Below, in pieces: positions 11,149 through 23,249 of a stretch of DNA of 64,000 bases. The translations under genes were made by a program, and so were the position numbers. The stretch comes from Dichotomocladium elegans. Its lineage: Eukaryota; Mucoromycota; Mucoromycetes; Mucorales; Lichtheimiaceae. Within the stretch, counting starts at the first letter, position 1; every line of letters begins with the position of its first letter. The DNA is taken from the NCBI GenBank assembly GCA_025716815.1, contig JAIXMN010000039.1, forward strand, positions 175,170 to 239,169, read 5' to 3'. The notes beneath the pieces were generated by a model. That model had not been told where the DNA came from and ran no database searches. It worked only from the letters and a program-made list of their open reading frames with translations.

Positions 11149-11471
11149 TGTCGTTGTCGTGCTTGTATTTTTGTCGTCTTGTCGTAGCACAGATTGCTTG
11201 ACCAATCAACGGTGCTCTCTATTTTTATCGCTTTTCATAGTCCTCTTCGACAAGTGCACGAATGACAGTAGTCCTCGCATCAGACGCACAGCCCACTTCT
11301 ATTTCCCTTTTATCCCACTTCTCCATGATTATTATTAGATAGCAAAACCAGTATAAATATCCAAGTAGTGCCATGCAATAAACATCATCTATCCGTTACC
11401 CTTCTTCTTCTACGGTTACGCTTGGTCGTTGCTATTGGCTACGGTGTAACCGCCAAAATATACGCACGACA
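11149..11471 (+). repeat. 5' LTR of gypsy C
   Basis: Begins TGTCGTTGTCGTG (a start at 11155 is also possible) and ends CGCACGACA. Its end resembles the K LTR (GCTATTGGCTACGG...GCACGACA at 45608-45650). AGTATAAATAT near 11350 is a likely promoter TATA region. Confidence 0.7.
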
Positions 11472-11473
11472 AT

Positions 11474-11481
11474 TGGTAGCT
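11474..11481 (+). other. Primer-binding site TGGTAGCT (gypsy C)
   Basis: Same octamer, two bases after the LTR, as in A, D, E1, E2 and G. Confidence 0.55.
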
Positions 11482-11500
11482 GATAAAATTCGATTCCCCG

Positions 11501-13055
11501 ATGGATGACCCGGAGCCCTATGAAGACCAGTGCTCGAACTGCGGTGGGCATGGCCACGACAAACAAGACTGTGCCTCTGAAAGAACGCTACGATGCTTAA
11601 ATTGCGGTGGCTACGGTCATGATGACTATAGTTGTGCTTCCGAGCGAACCTTGCGCTGTTACAATTGTGGGAATGAACACCATTTTGCCCGAGATTGCAT
11701 GTTACCGACTTTGCCAAACGAATACCGTTTTCGACCGATTTGGAGACCGCGGCAGCACGAGACACGAAATAGCTACAAGAGAACAATGCAACATATACCA
11801 CACAGTTACCAGAAAGATGACGATATGTTGCAACTGCATCCAGCACAAGACAACAGCCAACATCGACACGACTATCACGAACCTTTAACAGGTGATTTGA
11901 TCGATGTTGACACGTCCGAATTTATTGCAGATATATATGACGGACAACTCAGTGACGACATACAGCACTTCGAAGAATTAAACACCGCCACTGGCACAGA
12001 CCTACCGCTATATGATATAACCTGCAACGAACGCCAATGCGAAGCATTACTCGATAGTGGTGCATCAGCCACCTATGTATCGCCCAGGCTGATACCTGGC
12101 TTACCTCGAACACGTGTCATGGGGCGCTCAGTTGAAACTGCTGGAGGTCACACACTTAGTATCACGGAGAAAGTCATTCTCAATGTCTGTATTGACGGGC
12201 TCACCCATCCTGTTCCCGCATATGTCCTTGACACGAAATTCGATTTGATCCTTGGCCGCGACTGGATCAAACGGATGAAGCCTATGCCGGATTGGGACCT
12301 CGACCAATGGCGCATTACTCACGGGGACGCAACTCATATCCTACGACCCAAGTTCAATCGCCAGATTCCTGACCTTGCTTTCTTAATATCGAATCGCCAA
12401 CTTGGGCGCTTTGAGCGTGATAAACGTCTCCAGTCGATATTCCTGTGCTATATTCGTCCGGAGGACGTCGAATCTGACGGGGTGATGGATGAGCATTTCA
12501 AAAGTATGCTGACTGAATATCCAGATGTCTTTCAGGACAAGCTCCCCGGACTGCCACCAAGGCGAGAGGTAACCCATGTAATCGATACAGGAGATTCTGC
12601 ACCCATTAGCCGACCACCATTCAAGATGAGCCCACGTGAGCTGGACGAGCTGTGCAAGCAGCTTAAAGAGCTCTTAGACCTAGGCCTAATCCGACCAACG
12701 TCGTCGCCTTGGGGTGCGCCTGTGTTATTTGTGCGAAAGAAGAACGGCGAGATGCGCATGTGTGTTGATTACCGCGCCATCAACCGCGTTACACGCCGTA
12801 ACAACCATCCTCTTCCTCGCATTGATGAGTGCCTCGAACGCCTAGGTGGTGCTAAATTCTTTTCGAGCATCGACTTAAAAAGCGGTTATCATCAAGTTAG
12901 GATCCACGACGACGATGTCCCTAAAACCGCGTTCAATACATGATACGGTTCATACGAATTTTTGGTGCTGCCCTTTGGCTTGACGAATGCGCCGCCGACG
13001 TTTCAAAATCTGATGAATGCGGTGCTGGGCGAATATTTGGACGACTTTGCCTTGG
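11501..13055 (+). pseudogene. pol: Gypsy C zinc-knuckle/pol fusion
   Basis: The frame opens 30 bases after the LTR with three consecutive CX2CX4HX4C knuckles ([42 protein letters not shown]; residues 11-66). It passes directly into aspartic protease ([11 protein letters not shown], ~186) and RT ([16 protein letters not shown]). The capsid part of gag is absent and no frame shift separates the knuckles from pol, unlike all relatives here. A TGA at 12941-12943 replaces an Arg codon (NTRYGS in relatives). The frame continues to 13055, where RT breaks off just before the YLDD box. Confidence 0.75.
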
Positions 13056-13433
13056 TTCGTCGTATCGGTCATCGTGATACCAGGCACCTGGAACAAGGGG
13101 ATGTCGCCGATGTTGACACGGCCACCCCTCGAGGGAATGGACCGGAGGCTGCTTTCGTCCTCAGTCGGAGCTGAGGAAAGAGAGAAGCTCGGTTCCACCG
13201 AGGATGCAGCTGGCTTTGTTGGTTCAAGACCAGCATCAGCCGCAGACTGCAGCGCGACAAAGACCGTCTTCTGATCGTTCAACAGACGACAAGTGAGTTC
13301 GATCTTCCTCGAAATCTCGGCGAAAGCGTCGGCGTCGTCGTTCTCGAGTGCTTGTGCTTGCCGCAAGCACAACTCCTTCAGGTCGTCGCCTTTCTTCGCC
13401 ATGAGCTGGGCGACGGCCTCCACAGCACTAGAT

Positions 13434-13483
<50 letters not shown>

Positions 13484-13624
13484 GCCGGGGTTGGGGTACT
13501 CGCCCATGCTCACGTCGAAATCGGTGGCAAGGGACGAGTTGTTGACCGCAGGTGCGCTGGTCGCGTTGGCAATGGCGCCCTGGGAGTCGTTGGTGTAGAT
13601 GTTGGTAGCTTGCTGAGGGTTCAT
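13056..13624 (-). pseudogene. gag: Gag fragment of chromovirus family H
   Basis: Closely matches the first ~190 residues of the H gag-pol at 56947, starting at ATG 13624. A run of ACG (Thr) codons at 13434-13482 is longer (about 17-18 Thr) than in H (about 8). It ends abruptly in ITMTDT at the junction with gypsy C RT. Confidence 0.8.
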
Positions 13625-13633
13625 CGTAAAAAA

Positions 13634-14029
13634 TGTGGTGTTTTCGTTGTTTTTTATGGTGGACAGTTAGAATACGATGAGACTCGTGGATGTCTTTTAT
13701 TCGAATGAAATCGGAATTAAGATCCTCCATCGCTACACATTTATCTACTATTTATATGATTTATGGCAGAGGTCCTAATTAGGTCGACTGGCTACTCCGT
13801 CTTACACGGGTACTCGGAGATGGTAGCACTATTACAGATAAGGTGCTTGTGTGTGTATCGGTGACCTCTATCATACGTTATATGTCCTTGTTCCTTTCAG
13901 ACCATCCTCACGTCGGTAAAACCTCATAAAAACCCAGTGGGAGAAAAATAGAGGGAAAAAGACTGTGGAAATGGATCTGGTTATAACGCGGCGTCATGGA
14001 TCCTTCAATCCGTAATCACCTATGCGACA
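13634..14029 (-). repeat. 5' LTR of a family H chromovirus fragment
   Basis: 396 bp, same length and sequence family as the H LTRs at 56542 and 61894. Reads on minus TGTCGCATAGGTG to AACACCACA. Its outer edge abuts the LINE fragment with no target duplication visible. Confidence 0.85.
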
Positions 14030-16205
14030 CTCTACCTCCCACCATCACTCGACCTCGCCACATACACGTCCATCATCAACCGCCTCCCAATCGACAGCAA
14101 CACCATCGTATTCGGAGATCTCAACACTCGCCTCGGCAACCAGCTAGGCGATCACGACACCAACCCCCGCGCCCCGGCATTTCACGACTGGCTTATCAGT
14201 CATGGCCTCCACGTCTGGAACGAAACATTGGCGCATGGTAAGGCCACCTACTACCAGCCCAATGTTGGCCACAGCATCATCGATCTCTTTGTGTCGCAGT
14301 CCGATGCCGTCGTCGCACCTTCGCTCACTGTGCGCGCCGATCTGTCGCTGAGCTCCGACCACCATCTGTGCGTGTTCCGTTTCTTCACAGCAATGGCAGT
14401 GCCCAGACTGCCTGCTGCAAACGCGCCTCGCCAACACTGGAAACTCCAGCGCTTGAAAGAACCCGATGTCCTGGAACTCTACGTGTCCAAATTCACCCAA
14501 CACGTAGAGCCCCTCCAAGAAGATATCCGCACGTGTGCCGAGCAAGAGTTTGTCGATGGGATTGAGAGGATCGGCGAGCGGCTGACTAGCTGCATCTACG
14601 CGGCGCTGGATGAGAGTGTCACACGCGGCACAATCCGTCCCAAGCATTGGAAGTGGTTCTGGTCCGACGACCTGCAGAAGCTTGCTGATGTACGACAGCA
14701 CAAATACCAGCAGTGGCTGCGTGCACCAAACACCATCGACCGGGCTCGTCATTGGGAGGCCTATACTGCGGCTCGAACCTCCCTCCGGGTCGCCATCCGC
14801 CGTGCTCGTTCGCAACAGTGGAAACTGTTTTGCCAGCGGATGCAGCACCACAGCTCCAGCGAGGCAAACAGTGTCGTAAAGCGCATGCGGCGAAACCGCA
14901 CACCGTCGACTGTCTTCTCCCACCCTGCTGGTCCTGATCATGCCGCCGAGACCATGATCACCCATCTCGCTGGCGTCTTTGGCGGTGATGATCCTCGTCC
15001 TCCCCCTCATCGTCATGATCACCTCGACGATGTTGGTTCATCCCCCTTCCCTGTGAATCGACTTGTCCGTGTCATTCGCAAGGAAGTTCCCGCACGCAAG
15101 GCGCCTGGTTCCGACCATATTACCGGCGCCATGCTTAAGCCCATTGCACGCCCCCTTGCTCTGGTGCTTTCCCCCTTCCTCGCACTCTGCTGGCGATGGT
15201 CGCACGTACCACGGCAATGGCGTACAGCCCAGGTCGTCCCGATCCACAAGAAAGGCGACCCTACCCTTGCCGCAAATTACCGACCAATCAGTCTCACGAG
15301 CACATTCCGCAAGCTCATTGAGCGATGCCTCTTGCCTGACATCCTGCAAGAAATGCCTCCCCTCGATGTAGCGCAAGGTGGATTCCGCTCTCGTCGCGGC
15401 GCTCTTGACCAGGCCTTCAACTTGCAAGTGTTGATGCGCCAATATCGCCGCGAATTCCGCAGCTCGCCGGTTGTCGCATTCCTCGACATCAAGTCGGCAT
15501 ATGACTCTGTTGATCGGCAGGTCATATGGGACGCACTATCCGATCACTTGCGCCCACCCCTCCTCGAGCTGGTTCGACACTTGTTCAACGACGTGCATGT
15601 GTCGGTCATCCTCCAGAACTTTGAATCACGTTCGATCCATCCCAGGCGAGGCGTCCTACAAGGCTCGATCCTCAGCCCCATCCTATACGCCGTGTTCATC
15701 GACAGCCTGCCAAAGACACTGCGTCTCGGCATCTCTCGTCCTTTGATGATCCGTGCTGTACCGTCTGCTGGTCAGACCGAGGCCTCCGTTCAGCTGTTGC
15801 CTCGTTTGCAGCTACGCGATCCTGAACGCTCCGACACCGAGATTGTTCCGATCAACTCGCTGCTTTACGCAGACGATGTCGCCATCTTTGGCTCATCCGA
15901 CGAGGTCCGTTTGCTCTTGGCCATGTGCGAACTCCACTCCTCCCGCCTTGGCTACCGCTGGCATCCTAACAAGTGTACGATTGTTAATGGCGACCCTCAA
16001 GTCCATTATCGCCTGTACGGGGAGAACATCGAGCAAGTGCCTTGGTTTAAATACCTTGGCATTCCTTTCAGCGCCAACGGTATTGACACCATCCGCATGG
16101 TGCAGACCAACGCCACCAAGACCACCGCCGCCATGTCGCTCCTACATGCGCTGGGCGCTCATCAGTACGGCTTCGGCTTGGGTGTCACACTCCGGCTGTA
16201 CCGTA
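14030..16205 (+). pseudogene. LINE-type non-LTR retrotransposon ORF2 fragment
   Basis: An open frame runs from about 14026 through the internal ATG at 14228. It first encodes the C-terminal half of an APE-type endonuclease (VFGDLNTRLGNQ, SIIDLFVSQS, LSSDHHL), then a linker, then a LINE reverse transcriptase: NYRPISLTS, AFLDIKSAYDSV, GVLQGSILSP and the catalytic LYADDVAIF (near 15865). It is cut on the left by the H-type LTR and on the right by a MITE after TLRLYR. No 3' end, tail or C-terminal zinc knuckle is present. RT and nicking endonuclease together would allow target-primed integration in a full copy. Confidence 0.85.
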
Positions 16206-16569
16206 CAGGATTTTCAAGAAGAACTTTGCCACAAATTTTAGTTGTTCGTATAGACGGTCTAGGTTTTTCGTTTTTTTTGCTTCAAAATCGAATACAAATT
16301 TTAGTATTTCGTTTCTCTTCTTCCTTCGAAATTAGAATGAAACATAAATGGTTGGCCTCCCAAAACTATTCTGGCGTAAAAAGAAGAGAAGGAAGACTCA
16401 TCTATAGCCTTGATTGAAATGTTCTTGCTGCTATTGCCTTTAAATTTGACAAAAGGGTAGCAACGAAATTCTAAAATTTGTATTCGAATTTGAAGCAAAA
16501 AAAACGAAAAACCTAGACGGTCTATACGAACAACTAAAATTTGTGGCAAAGTTCTTCTTGAAAATCCTG
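16206..16569. mobile_element. 364-bp MITE with Tc1-like ends, copy 2
   Basis: Inverted repeats start CAGGATTTTCAAGAAG, with TA at 16204-16205 and 16570-16571. Very similar to the copy at 10185-10547 but in opposite orientation. It interrupts the LINE fragment edge. Confidence 0.85.
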
Positions 16570-16571
16570 TA

Positions 16572-16653
16572 TTCTTTTCTTGCACTTCTCGAAAAAATAC
16601 TCCACCCTATTATTTCTTTCCTACCTTTGGCTGGTGGCCAACCAAAAATCCTG
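16572..16653. repeat. Relic end of another Tc1-like element
   Basis: Reading minus from 16653 the sequence is CAGGATTTTTGGTTGGCC, followed by TA at 16654-16655. It shares only the terminal CAGGATTTT with the other ends, so it represents a further family. The other end is not in the window. Confidence 0.45.
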
Positions 16654-16655
16654 TA

Positions 16656-16817
16656 TAAGAATAAGAGTAGATAGATTCACTGTTCTATATTGTAGTAAAG
16701 GATACAGCTGATATTTATACTAATGTCTAAAGAAGATACTAGCAAAAGCTACTGATGGTTCTAGAGACATCCTTTTTCTAGAAGAGTCGCCATGTCATGA
16801 CTGGTGTGGTGGGGAAG
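16656..16817. repeat. Possible LTR fragment interrupted by gypsy I
   Basis: Contains, on minus, AGTATAAATATCAGC, the promoter-like block seen in several LTRs here. Its continuation would lie right of 23249. Boundaries were not found. Confidence 0.3.
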
Positions 16818-17451
16818 TGTCGCGGATACAGGGCAGACAGACAAGAAAGTGTAGCGCAGGAACAAGACAGGAGAACAGAAGGCAGGGACAGACCGAGAAT
16901 GGGTTGGCAGTGATAGTGCTGGCAATGGAGTAGAGGGAAAGATCAGGAACTACTCTAGAGAACAATACTATACTACTAACCAGAATTGTGCCTGACAGAA
17001 AAGAATCAAGACAAGACAGGACAAGAGATGGAGGACAAGACAAGAACTACACTACGGGGGGTGGGTGTTAGGTACTCCCAATCACACAGCATGCACCAAT
17101 TCGGATAGCTACCAGGAACAAGGCAGAGCCCAAGAGGCAGGACAAAGGATAGGTATGAATCGATAGACCGGATAGACAGAGAACTGATGACCAGGGATGA
17201 TATATGACGAAGGATAATCTGATGATATTTTATTATAACAAATACGAGGGTATTTATACTAGATCTTATGGGAGAGGCGTATGGGATATACTGAGGTTCG
17301 TTGCAATGACTTGAAGAATTAATAAATGTAGACGGAGTAATAAATGCAATCGACCAAAATTAATGCAACCAGGACAATAAATGCATTCGTGAAAGGGGTA
17401 CCCAGGGTAAGGGGCGAACGCTCTCGAATAATCCCATTTTGGGTCATGACA
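16818..17451 (-). repeat. 3' LTR of gypsy I
   Basis: 634 bp, minus-strand ends TGTCATGACCC and ATCCGCGACA. Nearly identical to the partner at 22611-23244 (a few substitutions). Confidence 0.9.
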
Positions 17452-17464
17452 GTAGCCTCCCCTT

Positions 17465-20400
17465 CTAGGTCCGAGTTCTACGAGGACGGTGGTTGGACTT
17501 GGGCCCTCGAGGGGCAGAACTGGGGCCAGGCTTGTTTGGGTGTCGCTGATGGAAGTCACGGATAGTTTCGGCGGCGTTCCAAAGATTTTCTGGCGGTTCC
17601 CACGTATTATCCGCGGGGTTTTCATACCCTTTCCACTTGATCAAGTACTGTAACTTACGACGGTGTATGCGACTGTCCAAAACACGCTCAACCTCGTAAT
17701 GTTCCTTCACCATTGACTTCGAATGGGGGTGGTGTAGGCTTGACGCGGCCGGGAATATCTGGGTATTCGGAATTATCGCGCGGTGACAACAGACTGACAT
17801 GGAATACGGGATGAATCTGCATCGAGGCTAGCAGCTCGAGACGATATGCATGCGAGCCAATACGAGCAATGACCTTGAATGGACCTAGGAACTTATGGTC
17901 TAGTTTTGCCGATGGGCGAGCAGTGCGAATATGACGGCTCGATAAATATACGTAGTCGCCTATCCGGTATTTGGGTGCTCGCCGACGACCCTCATTGTAA
18001 AGGCTCCTTGCGTTTTTTGTGCTAGCTTAATCTCTGAACGAAGTGAATCGTGGAGATCCCTCAGCGTCTTTATGAAATCTTCTGACGACTTTGAGAAACT
18101 GGAGCTTGCAGGGGCCGGTGCGGTGGTGAAACGAGGGTGGTAACCTGAATTAGCTTCGAAAGGTGAGTGTCAGGTCGAACTTTGTTGTGAGTTATTGTAA
18201 CTAAACTCGGCCAGGGACAGGAACTGGGACCAATCGTCTTGCTGGTAATTTGTGTACATCCGCAGGTACTGTTCCAATATGGCGTTCGTGCGTTCTGTCT
18301 GGCCGTCGCTCTGGGGGTGGAAAGCGGTGGACATGCATGGCTTGATTTTGAGCAGCTGCAGGATTGATTGCCAAAAACTAGATGTGAAAATTGAGCCACG
18401 GTCTGACACAATCTCGCTCGGAAGGCCATGTAAACGGAATATTTCGTGGACGAACAGACGTGCCAACTGTTCGGCAGTGATGGTGCATTGGCAGGGAACG
18501 AAGTGCGCCATTTTGGTTAGCCGATCCACGACGACCCAGATACTGTCGTATCCATTGGATATTGGTAGTCCCGTGATGAAATCCATGCTGATCGCAGCCC
18601 AAGGGCGTTCTGGTACTTGTAATGGTCAAAGTAATCCCTGCGGGGCTCGGTGGTCGGCTTTTGATCGCCTGCATACTGGGCAATTATGGACGTAGCGGTT
18701 GATGAACTTTCGCATGCCTGGCCAGTAATACAGTCTTGAGACGAGTTCGCAGGTTCTTGCTCTACCTGGATGACCAGCGACAGGAGAGTCATGGTGTTCC
18801 TCAAGGATTGCGATCTTCAAATCGTCGCTGGACGGGACGCAGATGCGATTGTCAAAGAGTAGTAAAGATGTTTCGCTTTCGATGGTGTATCTTTCCATCT
18901 TCTTCCGGAGATGTCTGGGGATACTAGCAGGAGACTTGACAAACTGGATGATCTTCTGTAAGTCAGCATCTTCGAGAAGCATGGTTTGGATCCTATCAAG
19001 CAGGGCAAAGTGTGGTAAATAAGGTTTGGTAGAGACTGTCAAAGTACAATGAGACTCTTGGAGGTGTTTTTAATAGAAAGAAAAATTCTTCTGTCCGTTT
19101 ACTCCTACACTACATAGTTGTTTATATATTGTTATGGATAAAATAGATTCCGCCCGATTGACATGGGTCAATTGTCCTGGAAATTTCCATAAGAGGAGTT
19201 GTTGGGGTGCGGTACTTGACAAGTCATAGAAAAACTTTTCGTTCGTTCCTGTAGCTGAATCCCAGACCATCCTCACGTCGGTAAAACCTCAAAAAACCCA
19301 GTGGGAAAAAATAGAGGAGAAAAGACTGTGGATATGGATCTAGTGGCTATGTATGATCGTGTTTCCCTTGGCTGAGTCGTGTTTCTGTATTGCGGTTGTT
19401 CCAGTTCTTTACATCATTGCCATGGATATTCACTTCATTGGTGCTCTTGCAATCACCTATGCGACACAAAGCCTAAGTGGGATGATGATACAGTGTTCAG
19501 CACAATCTGCCCTTCGCGAAATATCCCCTGGACTGGCTGCTTCTCGTTTTCCCCTCCCCAAAGGCCATGTCTCGACGCCGAGAGAGAGCATCGGCCTTGG
19601 GGTTCTGTGAGCCTGGACGATAAGTAATTTGGAAATCGTATTCGCTGAAGGCTATAGCCCATCTGGCGTGGCGACGAGTGAGGGATTTCGCAGGTGACGT
19701 CATGAAGTACTGTAGGTTTTTGTGATCCGTGTACACCAGGATCGGGTGGTGGGCACCTTGAAGATAATGACGCCACGTTGCGAAACTCTCAACTATGGCT
19801 AGGAGTTCTTTATCATATATGTCGTAGTTTACCTCAGCCGGTGATAGTTTGCGGCTAAAGAATGCGACAGGGTGAAGTTTGCCATCATCAGCTATGTGGT
19901 TAAGAACGCCGGCGATCGCGGAGTCACATGCGTCGGTTTCTACTACGATTTTGCGGTCTGGATGGTAATAGTGGAGGATTGGGGCGGTGGTGAAAGCGTC
20001 CTTGAGTTCCTGGAAAGCTTTATCCTGTTCGGGCCCCCAAAGGAATGGTACTTTCTTTTTCAAGAGCGAGGTCAGGGGCAGGGCGATTCCCGAGTAACCC
20101 TTGATGAACCGACGGTAGAAGTTCGCGAAGCCGAGGAACACTTGGACATCGTGCACTGATTTGGGGATAGGCCAATCAAGGATGCGGGAGACCTTTTCGG
20201 GATCCATAGAGATGCCTGTGTCGTTTATGTGGAAACCTAAGAAGCTGACTTCATGTATGTCGAACTCACATTTTTCGGCTTTGACATAGAGTTCCACGTT
20301 GCGCAGTTTCTCGAGGACCTGACGGACGTGCGCGTCGTGATCCTTATCATCATCGCTGAATATGAGGATGTCATCGAGGTAAACTACAACGAACTGGTCG

Positions 20401-21660
20401 AGGTAGTCGCGCAAAACGTCGTTGATATGTGATTGCCAGGACGCCGGGGCATTCGTCAGACCAAAAGGCATAACCTGATACTCAAAATGACCGTAGCGGG
20501 TGCAGAACGCCGTCTTCCATTCCTCGCCTTCTGCGATGCGGATGCGATGATACGCGTTTCGGATATCGAGCTTGGTGAATATGCGCGCAGTGGCGAGGCG
20601 ATCGACCATTTCGTTTATTAGTGGAAGTGGATACCTGTTCTTGATGGTCACTTTGTTTAGCCCACGGTAGTCGACACAGAGGCGAAGAGAGCCATCTTTC
20701 TTCTTGACAAAGATTATGGGTGCGCCTACGGGGCTGGTCGAGCGACGTATAAACCCATCTTCTAGGTTGGTTGTTAGGTAGTCAGAGAGAGCCTTCAGTT
20801 CTTCTTGTGATAACGGATAGATGGGGCCAAAAGGAGGCTGAGCATTTTCCGTAAGTGGGATGATATGATCTATGCCTGGACGGTGGATTGGCAATGAACT
20901 GGCTTCGGCTTCGCTAAAGACGTCGAGGTAATCGTGATACTTTGTAGGTATGGCGAGATTGTTAGCCGAGTCACCTGATACGTCAGTGAGGGTATTCGCC
21001 AAGGTCGCGATTTGCCGGGGGTCGATGCAGAATGCCTGTGCCCCGTTCTTGATATACCCCTTCATGGTGCGTGCGCTACAAAGGCGAATGTCGATGGGGT
21101 TCGGTGCAGGGGGCTTGCTGGAGATGGGTGCTTGCAGCTGCACCTGACGACCTGGCTGGCATGGTGGGGGATGTAATGCCACAGTGCGCTTTTTCCAGTC
21201 GATGTGTGGATTGTGTTGTGCAAGCCACGGCATTCCGAGGATGATTTGGTAGTTGCCCAGGGACGTAGCATACAGGGCACACTTCTCGATGCAGTCGCCA
21301 GTTTGCATTTCTGGATGACATACCTTTGTAACAATGCCTGACCGTATAGCACGACCATCCACTGTGTACACCTTCAGTGGCTGCGGACTGTCGGCTAGTG
21401 GCACACCTTGGGTTGTTGCGAATTCCATATCGATAAAGCTCTCCATGGCGCCGGAGTCTATCAAGGCCTCGGCTGAAACCTCACTTTCGCCAAAACGTAA
21501 GGTGACTGGGAGACTCAATGGTGTGTTTGCGGATGGTGTATGTAGTGTGAGCGCGTGTACTGGTAATGGTGAAAAGATAGATGAAGGATAGAGAGATTTG
21601 CTTTCAATGGTTGATTTATTGATAGGATGATTTCTTCCCAGGGAATACTCTCCTACAGAC
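17465..21660 (-). pseudogene. pol: Gypsy I pol with chromodomain, broken
   Basis: From right to left: protease (ALIDSGAMESFID), RT (CVDYRGLNKVT, catalytic VYLDDILIF near 20390), RNase H (ETDACDSAIAG, YTDHKNLQYF) in a frame to about 19470. A solo LTR follows, then integrase pieces with a zinc region (CPVCRRSK), catalytic core ([26 protein letters not shown]) and a C-terminal chromodomain ([27 protein letters not shown]) near 17700-17560. Chromodomains of this group direct integration to modified histones. Integrase is split over several frames, so the gene is dead. Confidence 0.8.
19011..19466 (-). repeat. Solo LTR, family J, in gypsy I
   Basis: 456 bp, flanked by CAAAG at 19006-19010 and 19467-19471. 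Nearly identical to the solo LTR at 55341-55795. It shares a central block with the H LTRs (CCTCACGTCGGTAAAACCTC), so J is a relative of the H chromovirus. Confidence 0.9.
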
Positions 21661-22596
21661 CCTGGGGAGTGCCTTTTCCCTTCTTGGGACATGACGCGGC
21701 ATTGTGACCTTGGCCACCACAGTACAAGCACAGATTCTATTTTCGACGCCGTGCTTTTTCCTCCTTGGTCAGAAGTCCAAACTTGATGGGGGCAGCGTCG
21801 ATCTCCATATCCTGTACGTCTGAGGAAGCGGGCTGGACGACATGTGGATTGCGGACTGGAGGGGCAAACTTGTATGTGGGGTGCTGGGAGCGTTTCCCAT
21901 CGCGAGAGCGTACACGAGTATCTAACTCTATAACCTTTGACGCGTAAGTCCATAGATCGTCAGGGAGGTCGCGAGTGGTGAGTTGATCCTTGATGCGGTC
22001 CGACCAACTAAGTCGTAGGATTGCGAGCAAAGCAGCGTCATTGAATTCGGTCTTGACGGCATAGCGGCAGAACGCGGCAACATGCTCGCTAGCAGGCTTG
22101 TTTCCTTGGCGCATCGTCAAGAGTTTTCTTCGGCATCCCTTAACTCGTTGACTTCGCCAAAGGCAGCACGGAAAGCAGTGAGGAAGGCGGGGAACGAAAG
22201 CATGATGGGGTCGACCTCTTCATCATCAAGCTCCATGATATAAGGTTCGGCCCAAGTGAATGCGACGCCAGACATGTTCGAACACATGAACAAGATCTTT
22301 GTGAGATGGTCTGGATATCGCTGGGGGTTCAGGCGGATGGCTAACTTGACTTTGGCGATAAACGTGGAGACATCAGCAGTCTCGCCAGTGAACGTTGGAA
22401 TTGAAATTTTTATGTCGCCTACACGATTTCCATCTTCCATGCCAAGATGGAGGCGTGACATGGAGTTAGTGACATCGTCAGTGTTGGCGGCATTGACAAC
22501 CACAGAACGCGGTTCGGTTTCAGTGTCTTGAGGCAGAGGGACTCGAGACGGACCAGATTTGGGCATTGCAGATAGACAGGAAGTAGGTAACACCAA
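21660..22596 (-). pseudogene. gag: Gypsy I gag, broken
   Basis: Gag begins near the ATG at 22566 (MPKSGPSRV). The frame is broken near 22120 (the second part continues QGNKPASEHVAAF) and again by TAG just before the zinc knuckle (CLYCGGQGHNAASC, near 21710). The capsid region resembles chromoviral gags. Inactive. Confidence 0.75.
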
Positions 22597-22610
22597 TGAT
22601 CAGATTATGA

Positions 22611-23244
22611 TGTCGCGGATACAGGGCAGACAGACAAGAAAGTGTAGCGCAGGAACAAGACAGGAGAACAGAAGGCAGGCACAGACCGAGAATGGGTTGG
22701 CAGCGATAGTGCTGGCAATGGAGTAGAGGGAAAGATCAGGAACTACTCTAGAGAACAATACTATACTACTAACCAGAATTGTGCCTGACAGAAAAGAATC
22801 AAGACAAGACAGGACAAGAGATGGAGGACAAGACAAGAACTACATTACGGGGGGTGGGTGTTAGGTACTCCCAATCACACAGCATGCACCAATTCAGATA
22901 GCTACCAGGAACAAGGCAGAGCCCAAGAGGCAGGACAAAGGATAGGTATGAATCGATAGACCGGATAGACAGAGAACTGATGACCAGGGATGATATATGA
23001 CGAAGGATAATCTGATGATATTTTATTATAACAAATACAAGGGTATTTATACTAGATCTTATGGGAGAGGTGTATGGGATATACTGAGGTTCATTGCAAT
23101 GACTTGAAGAATTAATAAAGGTAGACGGAGTAATAAATGCAATCGACCAAAATTAATGCAACCAGGACAATAAATGCATTCGTGAAAGGGGTACCCAGGG
23201 TAAGGGGCGAACGCTCTCGAATAATCCCATTTTGGGTCATGACA
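22611..23244 (-). repeat. 5' LTR of gypsy I
   Basis: 634 bp. On minus it carries CTAGTATAAATACCC as a likely promoter and ends ATCCGCGACA before gag. A possible primer site TGGTGTTACC lies 15 bases further in. Confidence 0.9.
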
Positions 23245-23249
23245 GGAAG

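Larger units (their letters stand above)
11149..13055 (+). mobile_element. Gypsy element C, no capsid gene, truncated
   Basis: Plus-strand element: LTR 11149-11471, primer-binding site 11474-11481, then a fused zinc-knuckle/protease/RT frame to 13055. There it is joined to an inverted gag fragment of another family. RNase H, integrase and the 3' LTR are gone. Confidence 0.75.
16818..23244 (-). mobile_element. Gypsy element I (chromovirus), decayed
   Basis: Two 634-bp LTRs (16818-17451, 22611-23244) flanked by the 5-bp duplication GGAAG (16813-16817, 23245-23249). Minus orientation: gag 22596-21660, pol 21660-17465 with protease, RT, RNase H, integrase and chromodomain. Gag and integrase are broken and a 456-bp solo LTR sits at 19011-19466. 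Confidence 0.9.

Noticed and set aside
13352..13708. Plus-strand open frames with long Arg or Val runs over the GTC repeat
   Set aside because: Shadow frames of the Thr-coding repeat in the minus-strand gag fragment.
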